Source: an uncultured Cellulomonadaceae bacterium
GTDB lineage: Bacteria > Actinomycetota > Actinomycetes > Actinomycetales > Cellulomonadaceae
Direction: 5' to 3'
Assembly: GCA_947495165.1 (NCBI GenBank)
Contig: CANLXM010000001.1
Location: 496,001 to 560,000, forward strand
Length of the DNA: 64,000 bases
Shown here piece after piece: positions 26,256 to 36,470 of the stretch (position 1 is its first letter; every line of letters starts with the position of its first letter). The notes beneath the pieces were generated by a model. The model was not told the origin of the DNA. It saw only the letters and a list, made by a program, of their open reading frames with translations, and made no database searches. The translations under genes and the position numbers were made by a program.

Positions 26256-26386
26256 GCCCCGCACCGCGGTGTGCGTCGCTCCGGCGCGTCTGCCCGGGCC
26301 CTGTCGGCGGTGCGCCGTAGCCTGGGGAGCACAGGGGCGAGGACAGCACGCGCAAGGGCCCCGACGGCCCATGACGGAGGTGGGGC

Positions 26387-27130
26387 ATGGGTGCCGTGAC
26401 GCGACCGGTCGGTCCGCTGCCTCCGCAGGTCTACTGGGTGCGCCGGCTCGCCGCGCTCGTCGTGCTGGTGCTGGTCGCCGTGATCGCCTATGCCGTCGTG
26501 CGGGTCGCCACGGGTGGCGACGAGGCATCCGGCAACGACGCGGGCGGCACCGTGACGGCACCGGCGAGCCCCGCGGCCGACGGCGCGGACGGCGCGGCCG
26601 GGAAGGACGGCGCTGCCGACGGCGACGGCAGCGCCGACGACGCCGGCGCAGGTGGCGACGAGAAGGATGCCGCCGAGGGTTCCGGGGACGCCCCGGCGGA
26701 CGACGCAGACCAGGAGGCGACCGCCACCCCCGAGGGCGCGGCGACCCCCGAGTGCACCAAGGCCGACGTCTCCGTCGCCCTGCGTTCCGACGCCTCGACG
26801 TACCGCGCGAAGGCGGACCCGGTGTTCACCATGGACGTCACGAACGTGAGCGACGCGCCCTGCCTGGTGGACGTCACCGACGACACCCGTGAGCTGCTGA
26901 TCGTCTCCGGGCCGGCCCGCGTCTGGTCGAGTGCGGACTGCGGGGACCCGGACGCCCGGTTGCTGCTCCTCGGCCCGGGGCAGGTGGACTCGCAGGAGCT
27001 CACCTGGCCGCGGGTCCGCTCGGACGAGAAGTGCTCGTCCACGGATGCGGTGGCGGCGCCGGGCACCTACCGCGCGACGGTGAGCCTGCTGGGGCGCAGC
27101 ACCGAGGAGCTCGTCTTCGTCCTGGGCTGA
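26387..27130 (+). CDS. Membrane-anchored protein with acidic linker and extracellular domain
   Basis: 247 residues: a short cytoplasmic N-terminus, one membrane helix (about 20-42), a long Ala/Gly/Asp/Glu-rich linker (about 45-120) and a C-terminal beta-rich domain (CTKADVSVALRSDASTYRAKADPVFTMDVTNVSDAPCLVDV...). The domain has four cysteines and looks like DUF4232 or intracellular-proteinase-inhibitor (BsuPI) folds. Function is unknown. The start has GGAGGTGGGG upstream. A protein of similar plan is encoded at 30318-31052. Confidence 0.7.
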   Translation: MGAVTRPVGPLPPQVYWVRRLAALVVLVLVAVIAYAVVRVATGGDEASGNDAGGTVTAPASPAADGADGAAGKDGAADGDGSADDAGAGGDEKDAAEGSGDAPADDADQEATATPEGAATPECTKADVSVALRSDASTYRAKADPVFTMDVTNVSDAPCLVDVTDDTRELLIVSGPARVWSSADCGDPDARLLLLGPGQVDSQELTWPRVRSDEKCSSTDAVAAPGTYRATVSLLGRSTEELVFVLG

Positions 27131-27168
27131 CCGCCCGACCTCTCGCGCCCGAACTCCCGCGTCCGACC

Positions 27169-27621
27169 TCAGACGGTCGGGTCCGAGCGTCGCTCGGCGA
27201 GCAGGCTGAGTCGTAGGAGCGTCTCGACGTTGCGCTTGCGGATCGCCGCCTGCCGGACGGCCAGCGGGGCCCAGGACGCCGGGCCGGAGACGATGTCCTC
27301 GCGCATCTCGATGCGCGTGCCGTTCCGGGCGGGGGTCAGGGTGATCTCGACCTTGGCGCGGCCGACGGGACGCATGGCCGCGTCGAGCACGAGCCGGCGG
27401 GCTGGGTCGCTCGTGATCACGGTGGTGCGGTCGTCCACGAGGATCGGCCACGCACCCACCGAGTGGTGCACGCGCGCGCCCTGGGCGGGGAACGCGTCCT
27501 CGACCGCGCGGACGCGGGAGGCGCCGACCACCCAGCTGGGGTACTTCCACCCGTCGGCCAGGATGCTCCACACCTGGTCGGGCGAGGCAGGGGTCTCACG
27601 GGCCACGGTCACGAGCTTCAC
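27169..27621 (-). CDS. SRPBCC-family protein (polyketide cyclase/START-like)
   Basis: 150-residue START-like protein (ARETPASPDQVWSILADGWKYPSWVVGASRVRAV...), a cytoplasmic lipid- or polyketide-binding fold. No catalytic residues can be assigned. The GTG start follows GGAGGTG. It converges with the membrane-anchored protein gene. Ligand and role are unknown. Confidence 0.8.
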   Translation of the reverse strand: MKLVTVARETPASPDQVWSILADGWKYPSWVVGASRVRAVEDAFPAQGARVHHSVGAWPILVDDRTTVITSDPARRLVLDAAMRPVGRAKVEITLTPARNGTRIEMREDIVSGPASWAPLAVRQAAIRKRNVETLLRLSLLAERRSDPTV

Positions 27622-27688
27622 GGCGCACCTCCGGGTTCGATGCGCCCAGGCTAGATCGGGTGGCGCGGCGTCGCGCGGCGAGGGCCGC

Positions 27689-27704
27689 CCCGACTCTCGT
27701 CGGG
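27689..27704 (-). terminator. Hairpin after disA
   Basis: CCCGAC/GTCGGG stem with TCTC loop, 25 bp after the disA stop on the minus strand. A short stem without U-tract. Confidence 0.35.
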
Positions 27705-27728
27705 CCGGACCGGCGCTGGAGAGAGGGC

Positions 27729-28844
27729 CTAGACGTACCGCTCGAGGATGCTCGACTCGGCCAGGCGCGAGAGGCCCTCGCGGACGGCACGTGCGCGCTG
27801 CTCACCGACGCCCTCGACGCTCATGAGCTCTTCGATCGTCGCCGCGAGCATGCGCTGGAGACCGCCGAAGTGCGTGACGAGCCGCTCGATGATGGTGGTG
27901 GGCAGACGCGGGACCTTCGACAGCAGGCGGTAGCCGTGCGGTGCGACGGCGGCGTCGAGCGCCTCGCCCCCGCCGGGCAGGCCGAGCACGCGGCCGATCT
28001 GGCTGAGGTCCAGCAGCTGGGTGGAGTCGAGCTCGGCGAGCGCCCCGAGGACGTCGGCGATCGTGCGGTCCTTGCCGCGGAGCTCGACGTAGTCGCGGAT
28101 CACCGAGTCGCGGTCGGAGCCGAGGCCGCCGATCAGCTCGTCCAGCTGCAGGGCGAGGAGCCGGCCGTCGGTGCCCAGCTCGATCACGTACCCGGCGATC
28201 TCCTCGGAGATCCGGCCGACCATCTCGAGCCGCTGCACGACGGCGCACACGTCGCGCACGGTGACGAGGTCCTCGATCTCGAGGGCCGAGAGCGTGCCGG
28301 AGACCTCGTCGAGACGGGCCTTGTAGCGCTCGAGCGTGGCGAGGGCCTGGTTGGCCCGCGAGAGGATCGTGTCCGTGTCCTCGAGCGCGTGCCGGTGGCC
28401 GCCGGTGTAGACGGCGACGATGCGCATCGACTGGCTCACGGAGATCACCGGGAAGCCGGTCTGCTTGGCGACGCGCTCGGCCGTGCGGTGCCGGGTGCCG
28501 GACTCCGACGTCTCGATCGTGGGGTCCGGCAGCAGCTGGACGGCCGCGCGCAGGACGCGGGAGGCGTGCCGGTCCAGGACGATCGCGCCGTCCATCTTGG
28601 CCAGCTCGCGCAGCCGGGTGGCGGAGAAGTCGACGTCGAGCTCGAAACCGCCCGAGCAGATGGAGTCGACGACGGGGTCCATGCCCATGACGATGAGCGC
28701 ACCCGTGCGTCCGCGCAGGATTCGCTCCAGCCCGTCGCGGAGCTCGGTGCCGGGGGCGACCGCGGCGAGGGTGTCGCGCAGCAGGTCGTCGAGGTGTGCG
28801 GGGATCGGGGCCACGGGGTGAATCCTATAGGCCAGAGCGCTCAC
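27729..28844 (-). CDS. disA: Diadenylate cyclase DisA
   Basis: Makes c-di-AMP from two ATP and scans DNA for damage. The 371-residue protein has the DAC domain with the DGA (85-87) and RHR (118-120) motifs, a linking helical region and a C-terminal RuvA-like HhH domain ([15 protein letters not shown]). The GTG at 28844 overlaps the 3' end of radA by 20 bases; another GTG at 28814 would shorten the N-terminus by ten residues and is closer to the family norm. The radA-disA pair is conserved in Gram-positive bacteria, where RadA modulates DisA. Confidence 0.95.
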   Translation of the reverse strand: MSALAYRIHPVAPIPAHLDDLLRDTLAAVAPGTELRDGLERILRGRTGALIVMGMDPVVDSICSGGFELDVDFSATRLRELAKMDGAIVLDRHASRVLRAAVQLLPDPTIETSESGTRHRTAERVAKQTGFPVISVSQSMRIVAVYTGGHRHALEDTDTILSRANQALATLERYKARLDEVSGTLSALEIEDLVTVRDVCAVVQRLEMVGRISEEIAGYVIELGTDGRLLALQLDELIGGLGSDRDSVIRDYVELRGKDRTIADVLGALAELDSTQLLDLSQIGRVLGLPGGGEALDAAVAPHGYRLLSKVPRLPTTIIERLVTHFGGLQRMLAATIEELMSVEGVGEQRARAVREGLSRLAESSILERYV

Positions 28845-30228
28845 GAACAGGGGTGACGCGAGCGAGCTCCATCGCTTGAGCGAGTCCGCTCGCGGGCAGC
28901 AGCTCCATCCCGGCTGGCGCGACCTCTGCGCTGCCCGCCGGCACGATCGCCCGCGTGAACCCGAGGCGCGCCGCCTCGGCGAGACGGCGGCCGAGGATGG
29001 CGACCGGCCGGAGCTCGCCCGAGAGGCCGACCTCGCCGATGGCGACCGTGCCGCGGGCCGCCGGGACCTGCGTCGCGGCGCTCATCGCGGCGAGGGCGAT
29101 CGCGAGGTCCGCGGCGGGCTCCACGACCCGCGCACCGCCGATCGTGGACACGTAGACGTCTTGGCTGTCGAGCCGCAGGCCGGCGTGCCGGTGCATCACG
29201 GCGAGGATCATCGCGAGGCGGCTCGAGTCGATCCCGCTCGTGGTGCGCCGGGGGTTGGCCAGGGTGGTCGGCACGGCGAGCGCCTGGATCTCCAGGGGCA
29301 GCGGCCGGCGCCCCTCGAGCGAGATCGTCACGCAGGTGCCCGGCACGTCAGCGAGCGCGTGCGACATGAACAGCCCGCTCGGGTCGGAGACGCCGACGAT
29401 CCCGGTCTCCGTCAGCTCGAAGCAGCCGACCTCGTCGGTGGGGCCGTAGCGGTTCTTGGTCGCGCGGACCATGCGCAGGCTCGCGTGCCGGTCACCCTCG
29501 AACTGGCAGACGACGTCGACGAGGTGCTCGAGGGTGCGGGGGCCCGCGACGGTCCCGTCCTTGGTCACGTGCCCCACGAGCACCACCGGCATGTCCCGCG
29601 ACTTCGCTGCGGTGATGATCGCTGCCGCGACCTCCCGCACCTGCGAGACGCCCCCGGGGGCGCCGTCGACCTCCGCGGAGGCGATCGTCTGCACCGAGTC
29701 CAGCACGAGGAGGTCGGGCTGCTCGGCCTCGATGTGGCCGAGCACCGTGCCGAGGTCGGTCTCGGACGCGAGGAGCAACCCCGCCTGGAGGGCCCCGATC
29801 CGCTCGGCCCGCAGGCGCACCTGCCCGGCGGACTCCTCCCCGCTGACGTAGAGGACGCGCCGACCGGTGCCGGCGGCGATGCCCGCGACGTCGAGCAGCA
29901 GCGTCGACTTGCCCACGCCCGGCTCGCCCGCCAGGAGCACGACGGCGCCCGGCACGAGGCCGCCACCGAGCACCCGGTCGAACTCGGCGACGCCGGTGGG
30001 CACGGCCCGCGCACCCTCGACGGGGATGTCGGCGATCGGCCGGGCGGGCGTGTGCGCCGGGGAGGTCGCGACCGTGCGCGGGCCGGTCGGGGCCGCACCC
30101 TGCTCGGCGACGGTGCCCCACTCCTGGCACTCGCCGCACCGCCCGACCCACTTGGCGGTGGTCCACCCGCACTCGGAGCAGCGGAATCCGCGGGGTGGTG
30201 AGGCGGCGCGGCGAGAGGAGGAGCTCAT
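28825..30228 (-). CDS. radA: DNA repair protein RadA
   Basis: Branch-migration ATPase in homologous recombination. The 467-residue protein has an N-terminal zinc finger (Cys17, Cys20, Cys31, Cys34), a RecA-like core with Walker [10 protein letters not shown] (101-109) and LLVLDSVQ, a Lon-like C-terminal domain, and the RadA-specific motif as KNRYG (258-262), a conservative variant of KNRFG. The ATG lies 7 nt after a -10-like TACCGT, suggesting leaderless expression. It overlaps disA and forms an operon with it. Confidence 0.95.
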   Translation of the reverse strand: MSSSSRRAASPPRGFRCSECGWTTAKWVGRCGECQEWGTVAEQGAAPTGPRTVATSPAHTPARPIADIPVEGARAVPTGVAEFDRVLGGGLVPGAVVLLAGEPGVGKSTLLLDVAGIAAGTGRRVLYVSGEESAGQVRLRAERIGALQAGLLLASETDLGTVLGHIEAEQPDLLVLDSVQTIASAEVDGAPGGVSQVREVAAAIITAAKSRDMPVVLVGHVTKDGTVAGPRTLEHLVDVVCQFEGDRHASLRMVRATKNRYGPTDEVGCFELTETGIVGVSDPSGLFMSHALADVPGTCVTISLEGRRPLPLEIQALAVPTTLANPRRTTSGIDSSRLAMILAVMHRHAGLRLDSQDVYVSTIGGARVVEPAADLAIALAAMSAATQVPAARGTVAIGEVGLSGELRPVAILGRRLAEAARLGFTRAIVPAGSAEVAPAGMELLPASGLAQAMELARVTPVRERSGL

Positions 30229-30235
30229 GGGCGTC

Positions 30236-30241
30236 ACGGTA
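30236..30241 (-). promoter_or_regulatory. -10 element, leaderless start of radA-disA
   Basis: On the minus strand TACCGT ends 7 nt before the radA ATG; no ribosome binding site. Confidence 0.4.
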
Positions 30242-30317
30242 GCCGGGGGCGGTGACACGCGTCGGCCTGCCAGGCTCCGGTGCCCACCGTAGGCTCGGTC
30301 CGGACGAGAGGTGGAGG

Positions 30318-31052
30318 ATGAGCGACGAGACGCAGCACGGACAGACCACGGGCCGCTCGACCGAGAGCCCCGCGGAGCCGACGCCGGGCGCCCCCGCGGA
30401 GCCGACGGCGCGCACCGGGAGGCGCACGCAGCCCGAGGCGGACGGGGCGAGCGCACGCCGCGGACGGCGCGCGTGGTGGATCGCCGCCGGGCTCGTGGTG
30501 CTGCTCGTGGTGGTGGGCGGGGTCGTGTGGGCCGTGGCGGGGGGCGACGAGGAGCCCGTCGCCGAGCCGACGACCCCGCCGGCGGTGACGATCACCAACC
30601 CGCTGCCCACGCCGGAGGTCTCGCCCGTCGCCAAGGAGCCCGGGACGCCGCTGTACGACCTGATGCCGACCACGGTGCTGCAGTTCGCCCTCAGCGCGAC
30701 GACCACGGAAGAGCCCGGGCTGGCGCCGTGGACCGACGGCGCGCTCGAGGTGCACCGGCTCGCGTACGTGGACGCCGACGGGACCGAGCTGATCGTGGTC
30801 GCCACGCAGTGGGAGACGGCGCAGGAGGCGGAGACGGCACGCGCGGCCGCCGACGCCGCGGTCGCCGCGGAGCTGCCCGACGCGGTCGCGACGACGGACC
30901 CCGTCCTGGTGGGCGAGGCCCAGACGGGCACCGCGACGACGCGCGCGGGCGACCCGACCGGAGTGGTGACCTGGTCGAACGGGACTGCGGTGCTGCGCGC
31001 CGAGGGACCGGCCGACGTGGTGCGCGACGTGTTCCTGGCATTCCCGATCTGA
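30318..31052 (+). CDS. Membrane-anchored protein of unknown function
   Basis: 244 residues: a Pro/Thr/Glu-rich cytoplasmic tail (about 1-52), one membrane helix (WWIAAGLVVLLVVVGGVVWAVAG), a Pro/Thr-rich spacer and an extracellular domain of about 140 residues (LMPTTVLQFALSATTTEEPG...). I do not recognise the domain. It is divergent from radA, with GAGAGG before the ATG; an earlier in-frame start at 30252 is less likely. No catalytic motif is visible. Confidence 0.65.
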   Translation: MSDETQHGQTTGRSTESPAEPTPGAPAEPTARTGRRTQPEADGASARRGRRAWWIAAGLVVLLVVVGGVVWAVAGGDEEPVAEPTTPPAVTITNPLPTPEVSPVAKEPGTPLYDLMPTTVLQFALSATTTEEPGLAPWTDGALEVHRLAYVDADGTELIVVATQWETAQEAETARAAADAAVAAELPDAVATTDPVLVGEAQTGTATTRAGDPTGVVTWSNGTAVLRAEGPADVVRDVFLAFPI

Positions 31053-31112
31053 CCGCGCTGCGGTAGTTTTCGGTCGGGAGTGTCGCCGATGCGCTCCGGG
31101 AAAGGCCAGACC

Positions 31113-32153
31113 ATGCCGCACCGCCCCGCTCGGCCACCGGCCATGAGCGACGTCGCGGTCGCCGCGGGGGTGTCCCACCAGACCGTCTCGCGCGTCCTCA
31201 ACGACCATCCGAACGTGAGCGAGGCGACCCGGTCGCGCGTGCTCGCCGCGATCGAGGCGCTGGGCTATCGCCGCAACAGCGCCGCGCGAGCCCTGGCGAC
31301 CCGGCGGTCGTCGACGATCGGCGTCGTGTCGACCGGCTCGCCGCTGTTCGGGCCGGCGTCGACGCTCCTGGCCACCGAGGCAGCGGCGCGCGAGGCCGGG
31401 TACTTCGTGTCGCTCGCGACGATCACGCGCCACGACCGCGACGCGATGCGGGAGGCGTTCGACCACTTCCTGAGCCAGGGCGTCGACGGGATCATCGTCG
31501 TCGCGCCGCACGACGAGGTCGCCGACGCCGTGGTCAGCCTGGCCGCTCCGGTCGCGGCCGTCCTCATCTCCTCGACCCAGGTGCGGGACGCCGGGACGGG
31601 TGCGGGCCTCGTGCGCTCCGTGGGTGTCGACCAGCGGGCCGGCGCACGCCTGGCCACCCAGCACCTGCTCGACCTGGGGCACGACGACGTCGTGCACCTC
31701 GCGGGCCCCTCCGACTGGTTCGACGCTCGGGAGCGCGTGGCCGGCTGGCGCGCGACGCTGGACGCGGCAGGGGTGGCCTGGCGCGAGCCGCTCGCGGGCG
31801 ACTGGAGCGCGGAGCGCGGGTACGACGTCGGGCGGCGGCTGGTCGACGAGGGCCTGCCGAGCGCGATCTTCGCGGGGAACGACCAGCTGGCGCTCGGTCT
31901 GCTGCACGCGTTCTGGGACGCGGGTGTCCGCGTGCCGGACGACGTCTCGGTCGTCGGGTTCGACGACGTCGCGGGTTCTGACCACTTCCTCCCGCCGCTC
32001 ACCACCGTGCGGCAGCACTTCGGACGCCTCGGGCGCCGGGCGATCGACGTGCTGACGGGCCTGCTCGCCGGCGAGGAGCGCGATCAGGCGCCGCTGCTGC
32101 CCGACCTGCGCGTACGCGCCTCGACCGCTCCGCCGCGTTCCGCGACGGCCTAG
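31113..32153 (+). CDS. LacI-family regulator, likely AraR-type arabinose repressor
   Basis: 346 residues. Residues 11-56 are a LacI HTH (MSDVAVAAGVSHQTVSRVLN) and the hinge AARALAT holds the Leu that intercalates into a central CpG of the operator. The rest is a periplasmic-binding-protein-like effector domain ending in VVGFDDVAGSDHFLPPLTTVR. It sits directly upstream of araB-araD-araA, and a perfect CpG-centred palindrome lies in the araB promoter and again before the importer operon, so it is the probable arabinose regulator (inference). ATG at 31113 has a GGGAAAGG site; GTG 31080 or ATG 31089 are alternatives. Confidence 0.82.
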   Translation: MPHRPARPPAMSDVAVAAGVSHQTVSRVLNDHPNVSEATRSRVLAAIEALGYRRNSAARALATRRSSTIGVVSTGSPLFGPASTLLATEAAAREAGYFVSLATITRHDRDAMREAFDHFLSQGVDGIIVVAPHDEVADAVVSLAAPVAAVLISSTQVRDAGTGAGLVRSVGVDQRAGARLATQHLLDLGHDDVVHLAGPSDWFDARERVAGWRATLDAAGVAWREPLAGDWSAERGYDVGRRLVDEGLPSAIFAGNDQLALGLLHAFWDAGVRVPDDVSVVGFDDVAGSDHFLPPLTTVRQHFGRLGRRAIDVLTGLLAGEERDQAPLLPDLRVRASTAPPRSATA

Positions 32154-32192
32154 CGGGCGGGCGGGCGCCGCGAGGCGACCCAGCCCTGGCGC

Positions 32193-32223
32193 TTGACGCT
32201 ACCCGCGTTGTTAGCGCTAACAT
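32193..32223 (+). promoter_or_regulatory. Promoter and operator of araB-araD-araA
   Basis: A -35-like TTGACG (32193-32198) and -10-like TAACAT (32218-32223) are separated by 19 bp. The perfect palindrome TGTTAGCGCTAACA (32209-32222), with a central CpG as expected for LacI-family proteins, covers the -10. The same 14 bp recurs at 37687-37700, and the match extends to 18 bp (CGTTGTTAGCGCTAACAT). Confidence 0.75.
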
Positions 32224-32276
32224 TCAGGGGTGGCGCCGATGGTCGCGCGCCCCTTTCCGAGGCAATGGAGCCGAGC

Positions 32277-34052
32277 ATGAACGTCGACCCCCACAACGCC
32301 CTCGTCGTCGGCGTGGACTACGGGACCCTGTCCGGCCGCGCTGTCGTGGTGCGCGTGCGCGACGGCGCTGAGCTGGCCTCAGCCGTCCACCCCTACGCCC
32401 ACGCCGTGATGGAGACCGAGCTCACCGCGGGCCCGACGCGCTCGCGGCTCGCCCCGGACTGGGCCCTGCAGGTTCCCGCCGACTACGTCGAGGTGCTGGC
32501 CACGGCCGTGCCGGCGGCGCTCGCCGCAGCCGAGGCGGCGCACGGGATCGACCGCGCCGACGTGATCGGTATCGGCACCGACTTCACGGCCTGCACGATG
32601 GTCCCGGTGACGTCCGACGGCACCCCGCTCAACGAGCTCGAGGAGTTCGCCGACCGCCCGCACGCGTACGTCAAGCTGTGGAAGCACCACGCCGCGCAGG
32701 GGCAGGCCGACCGCATCAACGAGCTGGCGCACGCGCGCGGCGAGTCGTGGATCAAGCGCTACGGCGGCCTGATCTCGTCCGAGTGGGAGTTCGCCAAGGG
32801 GCTGCAGATCCTCGAGGAGGACCGGGAGGTCTACGACGCGATCGAGCACTGGGTCGAGGCCGCGGACTGGATCGTGTGGCAGCTGTGCGGCCGGTACGTC
32901 CGCAACGCGTGCACCGCGGGCTACAAGGGCATCCTGCAGGACGGCGAGTACCCGTCGCGTGACTTCCTCAGCGCGCTCAACCCGGACTTCGCCGACTTCG
33001 TGACCGCCAAGGTCGAGCACCCGATCGGCCAGCTCGGGCAGAGCGCCGGTACCCTGACGGCCGACGCCGCGCGGATCACGGGGCTCCCCGAGGGCATCGC
33101 CGTCGCCGTCGGCAACGTCGACGCGCACGTGACCGCTCCCGCGGCCGCAGCGGTCGAGCCCGGCCAGATGGTCGCGATCATGGGCACCTCGACGTGCCAC
33201 GTCATGAACAGCGACACGCTCGCCGAGGTGCCGGGCATGTGCGGGGTCGTCGACGGCGGGATCGTCGAGGGCCTGTGGGGCTACGAGGCCGGCCAGTCCG
33301 GCGTCGGCGACATCTTTGGTTGGTTCGTCTCCTCCGCGGTCCCTCCGGCGTACGTCGAGGCTGCGGCGGCCCGCGGGCTCGGCGTGCACGAGTACCTCAC
33401 CGAGCTCGCCGCGGCGCAGGAGATCGGCGAGCACGGCCTCGTCGCCCTCGACTGGCACTCCGGCAACCGGTCGGTCCTCGTCGACCACGAGCTGTCGGGG
33501 CTCGTCGTCGGGCAGACCCTCACCACGCGCCCGGAGGACACCTACCGCGCGCTGCTGGAGGCGACCGCGTTCGGGACGCGGACCATCGTCGAGACCTTCG
33601 CCGCCGCCGGCGTCCCGGTCACCGAGCTCGTCGTCGCCGGCGGGCTGCTCAAGAACCGCCTGCTCATGCAGATCTACGCGGACGTCACGCGCCTGCCGCT
33701 GTCCACGATCACCTCGGAGCAGGGCCCCGCGCTCGGGTCCGCCATCCACGCCGCGGTCGCGGCCGGGGCGTACGACGACGTCCGGGCGGCCGCGCAGGTC
33801 ATGGGCCGTCGCGAGGTGGCCGCGTACACGCCCGACGAGGAGCGCGCCCAGCGCTACGACGCGCTGTTCGCCGAGTACACCGCGCTGCACGACCACTTCG
33901 GCCGCGGCGGCAACGACGTCATGCACCGGCTCAAGGCGATCCGGCGCGACGCCGTGGGGCGTCGGCTCGCTACCGGCACCGCCGGCGTCGACGCTGACGA
34001 CCCGGCCGGCGACGCTGCGGCCGCGAGCGTCCCGCAGGAGGTGACGGCATGA
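32277..34052 (+). CDS. araB: Ribulokinase
   Basis: Phosphorylates L-ribulose to L-ribulose 5-phosphate in arabinose catabolism. The 591-residue FGGY kinase starts with the phosphate motif VVGVDYGTLSGRAVVV and contains GTDFTACTMVPV, a substrate-site segment KLWKHHAAQ typical of AraB, MGTSTCHVM, and the C-terminal VVAGGLLKNRLLMQIYAD. The ATG at 32277 has GGAG 6 nt upstream; ATG at 32265 is possible. Its last codons overlap araD by four bases. The C-terminal 30 residues are an Ala/Asp-rich extension. Confidence 0.95.
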   Translation: MNVDPHNALVVGVDYGTLSGRAVVVRVRDGAELASAVHPYAHAVMETELTAGPTRSRLAPDWALQVPADYVEVLATAVPAALAAAEAAHGIDRADVIGIGTDFTACTMVPVTSDGTPLNELEEFADRPHAYVKLWKHHAAQGQADRINELAHARGESWIKRYGGLISSEWEFAKGLQILEEDREVYDAIEHWVEAADWIVWQLCGRYVRNACTAGYKGILQDGEYPSRDFLSALNPDFADFVTAKVEHPIGQLGQSAGTLTADAARITGLPEGIAVAVGNVDAHVTAPAAAAVEPGQMVAIMGTSTCHVMNSDTLAEVPGMCGVVDGGIVEGLWGYEAGQSGVGDIFGWFVSSAVPPAYVEAAAARGLGVHEYLTELAAAQEIGEHGLVALDWHSGNRSVLVDHELSGLVVGQTLTTRPEDTYRALLEATAFGTRTIVETFAAAGVPVTELVVAGGLLKNRLLMQIYADVTRLPLSTITSEQGPALGSAIHAAVAAGAYDDVRAAAQVMGRREVAAYTPDEERAQRYDALFAEYTALHDHFGRGGNDVMHRLKAIRRDAVGRRLATGTAGVDADDPAGDAAAASVPQEVTA

Positions 34053-34813
34053 GCCTCGACCACCTGACGCCCGAGGTGCGCGCCGAGGTCGAGCGCACCC
34101 GCGCCGTCGTCGCCGCGCTGCACGCCGAGCTCCCGCGCTGGGGCCTGGTCGTGTGGACCGCGGGCAACGTCTCCCAGCGCGTGCGCGTGCCGGGCGGCGC
34201 CGACCTGCTCGTGATCAAGCCGTCGGGGGTGACCTACGACGAGCTCACGCCCGAGGCCATGGTCGTGTGCGACCTCGAGGGCAACTTGCTCGAGGGGACG
34301 CGCGCGCCGTCGTCGGACACGGCGGCCCACGCCTACGTCTACGCGCACATGCCCGAGGTCGGGGGCGTCGTGCACACGCACTCCACCTACGCGACCGCCT
34401 GGGCCGCGCGTGCCGAGCCGGTGCCGTGCGTGCTGACGATGATGGCGGACGAGTTCGGCGGTGACATCCCGATCGGGCCCTTCGCGCTGATCGGCGACGA
34501 CTCGATCGGCCGCGGGATCGTCGAGACGCTGCGCGAGTCGCGCTCGCCCGCGGTGCTCATGCGCAACCACGGCCCGTTCACGATCGGCAAGGACGCGAAG
34601 GCCGCCGTCAAGGCCGCCGTCATGGTCGAGGAGGTGGCCCGCACGGTGCACATCTCGCGCCAGCTGGGCGAGCCCCTGCCCATCGAGGCGCACCACGTCG
34701 ACTCCCTGTACGACCGCTACCAGAACGTCTACGGACAGGGCTCGGCGCCCGAGTCCGGCACGACCCCCGCGCCGACGGCGACGTCGGCTACCGACAAGGA
34801 GCAGCAGCGATGA
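34049..34813 (+). CDS. araD: L-ribulose-5-phosphate 4-epimerase
   Basis: Converts L-ribulose 5-phosphate to D-xylulose 5-phosphate. The 254-residue class II aldolase-fold enzyme has the zinc ligands His109 and His111 in [12 protein letters not shown] and His174 in MRNHGPF, with the phosphate-binding TAGNVSQR near 38-45. A Thr/Ala-rich tail follows residue 235. It overlaps araB (ATGA) and araA (ATGA), so the three genes are translationally coupled in the order araB-araD-araA. Confidence 0.94.
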   Translation: MSLDHLTPEVRAEVERTRAVVAALHAELPRWGLVVWTAGNVSQRVRVPGGADLLVIKPSGVTYDELTPEAMVVCDLEGNLLEGTRAPSSDTAAHAYVYAHMPEVGGVVHTHSTYATAWAARAEPVPCVLTMMADEFGGDIPIGPFALIGDDSIGRGIVETLRESRSPAVLMRNHGPFTIGKDAKAAVKAAVMVEEVARTVHISRQLGEPLPIEAHHVDSLYDRYQNVYGQGSAPESGTTPAPTATSATDKEQQR

Positions 34814-36315
34814 CCAAGCCCTACGCCGACCGTGAGGTCTGGTTCTTCACCGGCAGCCAGGACCTCTACGGCGAAGACACGCTGCGCCAGGTCGCCGAGC
34901 AGTCGCAGGAGATCGCGCGCACGCTCGACGCGGCCTCCGACGTGCCGGTCAAGGTCGTGTGGAAGCCCACGCTCAAGGACTCAGGCTCGATCCGCCGCGC
35001 GGCGCTCGACGCCAACAGCGACGACCGCGTGATCGGCATCATCGCGTGGATGCACACGTTCTCGCCGGCGAAGATGTGGATCGCCGGCCTCGACGCGCTC
35101 CGCAAGCCGCTGCTGCACCTGCACACGCAGGCCAACGTCGACCTGCCCTGGGCGTCGATCGACATGGACTTCATGAACCTCAACCAGGCCGCGCACGGCG
35201 ACCGGGAGTTCGGGTACATCCAGTCGCGGCTGGGCGTCGCGCGCAAGACCGTCGTCGGGCACGTGACGAACCCGGCCGTGACCGCCTCGGTCGCAACCTG
35301 GGCGCGGGCGGCAGCCGGCTGGGCCGCGGCCCACGAGCTGCGCCTCGCGCGGTTCGGCGACAACATGCGCAACGTCGCCGTCACCGAGGGCGACAAGACC
35401 GAGGCCGAGCTGCGGTTCGGCGTCTCCGTGAACACGTGGGGCGTCAACGACCTGGTGGCCGTCGTGGACGAGGTCGCGGACACCGACGTCGACACCCTGG
35501 TGGCCGAGTACGAGGAGCTGTACGACGTCGTCCCCGAGCTCCGGCGCGGCGGCGAGCGGCACGACGCGCTGCGCTACGGCGCGCGGCAGGAGATCGCGCT
35601 CGAGACGTTCCTGACCGGCGTCGGCGCGAAGGCGTTCACCACGAACTTCGAGGACCTCGGCGGGCTGCGCCAGCTGCCCGGGCTCGCGGTGCAGCGCCTG
35701 ATGTCCAAGGGATACGGGTTCGGGGCCGAGGGCGACTGGAAGACGGCCCTCCTCGTGCGCGCCGCCAAGGTGATGGGCGAGGGCCTGCCCGGCGGTGCGT
35801 CGCTCATGGAGGACTACACGTACGACCTCGCGCAGGGCCAGGAGAAGATCCTCGGGGCGCACATGCTCGAGATCTGCCCGTCGCTGACGACGTCGCGCCC
35901 GAAGCTCGAGATCCACCCGTTGGGCATCGGCGGCAAGGAGGACCCGGTGCGCCTGGTGTTCGACACGGACCCCGGGGTGGGCGTCGTCGTCGCGCTGTCG
36001 GACATGCGCGACCGCTTCCGCCTCACCGCCAACGTGGTCGACCTGGTCGAGCACCCGGAGCTGCCGAACCTCCCGGTCGCGCGCGCCGTCTGGCAGCCGC
36101 GGCCGAGCTTCGCGGTGTCGGCGGAGGCGTGGCTGACGGCGGGCGCGGCGCACCACACGGTGCTGTCGACGGCCGCCGGGATCGAGGCGTTCGAGGACTT
36201 CGCCGACATGGCGCGCACCGAGCTCCTCGTGATCGACGAGTCCACGACGCGGCGCGACTTCCGCGACCGGGTCCGCTGGAACGCGGCGTACTACCGCCTG
36301 GCGCAGACCCTCTGA
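34810..36315 (+). CDS. araA: L-arabinose isomerase
   Basis: Isomerises L-arabinose to L-ribulose, the first intracellular step. The 501-residue protein opens with the family segment [17 protein letters not shown] and contains [14 protein letters not shown] and the metal-site region [24 protein letters not shown], all matching AraA of normal length. It is the last gene of the ara operon and is followed by a clear hairpin terminator. Confidence 0.97.
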   Translation: MTKPYADREVWFFTGSQDLYGEDTLRQVAEQSQEIARTLDAASDVPVKVVWKPTLKDSGSIRRAALDANSDDRVIGIIAWMHTFSPAKMWIAGLDALRKPLLHLHTQANVDLPWASIDMDFMNLNQAAHGDREFGYIQSRLGVARKTVVGHVTNPAVTASVATWARAAAGWAAAHELRLARFGDNMRNVAVTEGDKTEAELRFGVSVNTWGVNDLVAVVDEVADTDVDTLVAEYEELYDVVPELRRGGERHDALRYGARQEIALETFLTGVGAKAFTTNFEDLGGLRQLPGLAVQRLMSKGYGFGAEGDWKTALLVRAAKVMGEGLPGGASLMEDYTYDLAQGQEKILGAHMLEICPSLTTSRPKLEIHPLGIGGKEDPVRLVFDTDPGVGVVVALSDMRDRFRLTANVVDLVEHPELPNLPVARAVWQPRPSFAVSAEAWLTAGAAHHTVLSTAAGIEAFEDFADMARTELLVIDESTTRRDFRDRVRWNAAYYRLAQTL

Positions 36316-36333
36316 CGCTTCTGCTCCGCCCGT

Positions 36334-36379
36334 AGAGCACACTCCTGACCGGCTCAGCCGGACGGGAGTGTGCTCTTTG
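36334..36379 (+). terminator. Terminator of the ara operon
   Basis: A perfect 12-bp stem AGAGCACACTCC/GGAGTGTGCTCT (36334-36345 and 36365-36376) encloses a second small hairpin CCGGCTCAGCCGG and is followed by TTGC. It is 18 bp after the araA stop. Confidence 0.75.
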
Positions 36380-36395
36380 CGTTGATGCCCGGGTC

Positions 36396-36455
36396 TTGGC
36401 GCGGGTCGGGTTCTGGGGTAGCGTTCTCTACAACGATGTAGATCAACGATGTAGA
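36396..36455 (+). promoter_or_regulatory. Promoter and double LacI-type operator of the cytoplasmic GH43 gene
   Basis: TTGGCG (36396-36401) and TAGCGT (36419-36424) are 17 bp apart. Just downstream is the near-perfect palindrome TCTACAACGATGTAGA (36427-36442), centred on CpG. The segment CAACGATGTAGA repeats 13 bp later (36444-36455), giving a second partial site. A close match covers the start codon of the LacI gene at 59.9 kb. Confidence 0.65.
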
Positions 36456-36470
36456 AGGCGGCGAGCAGGG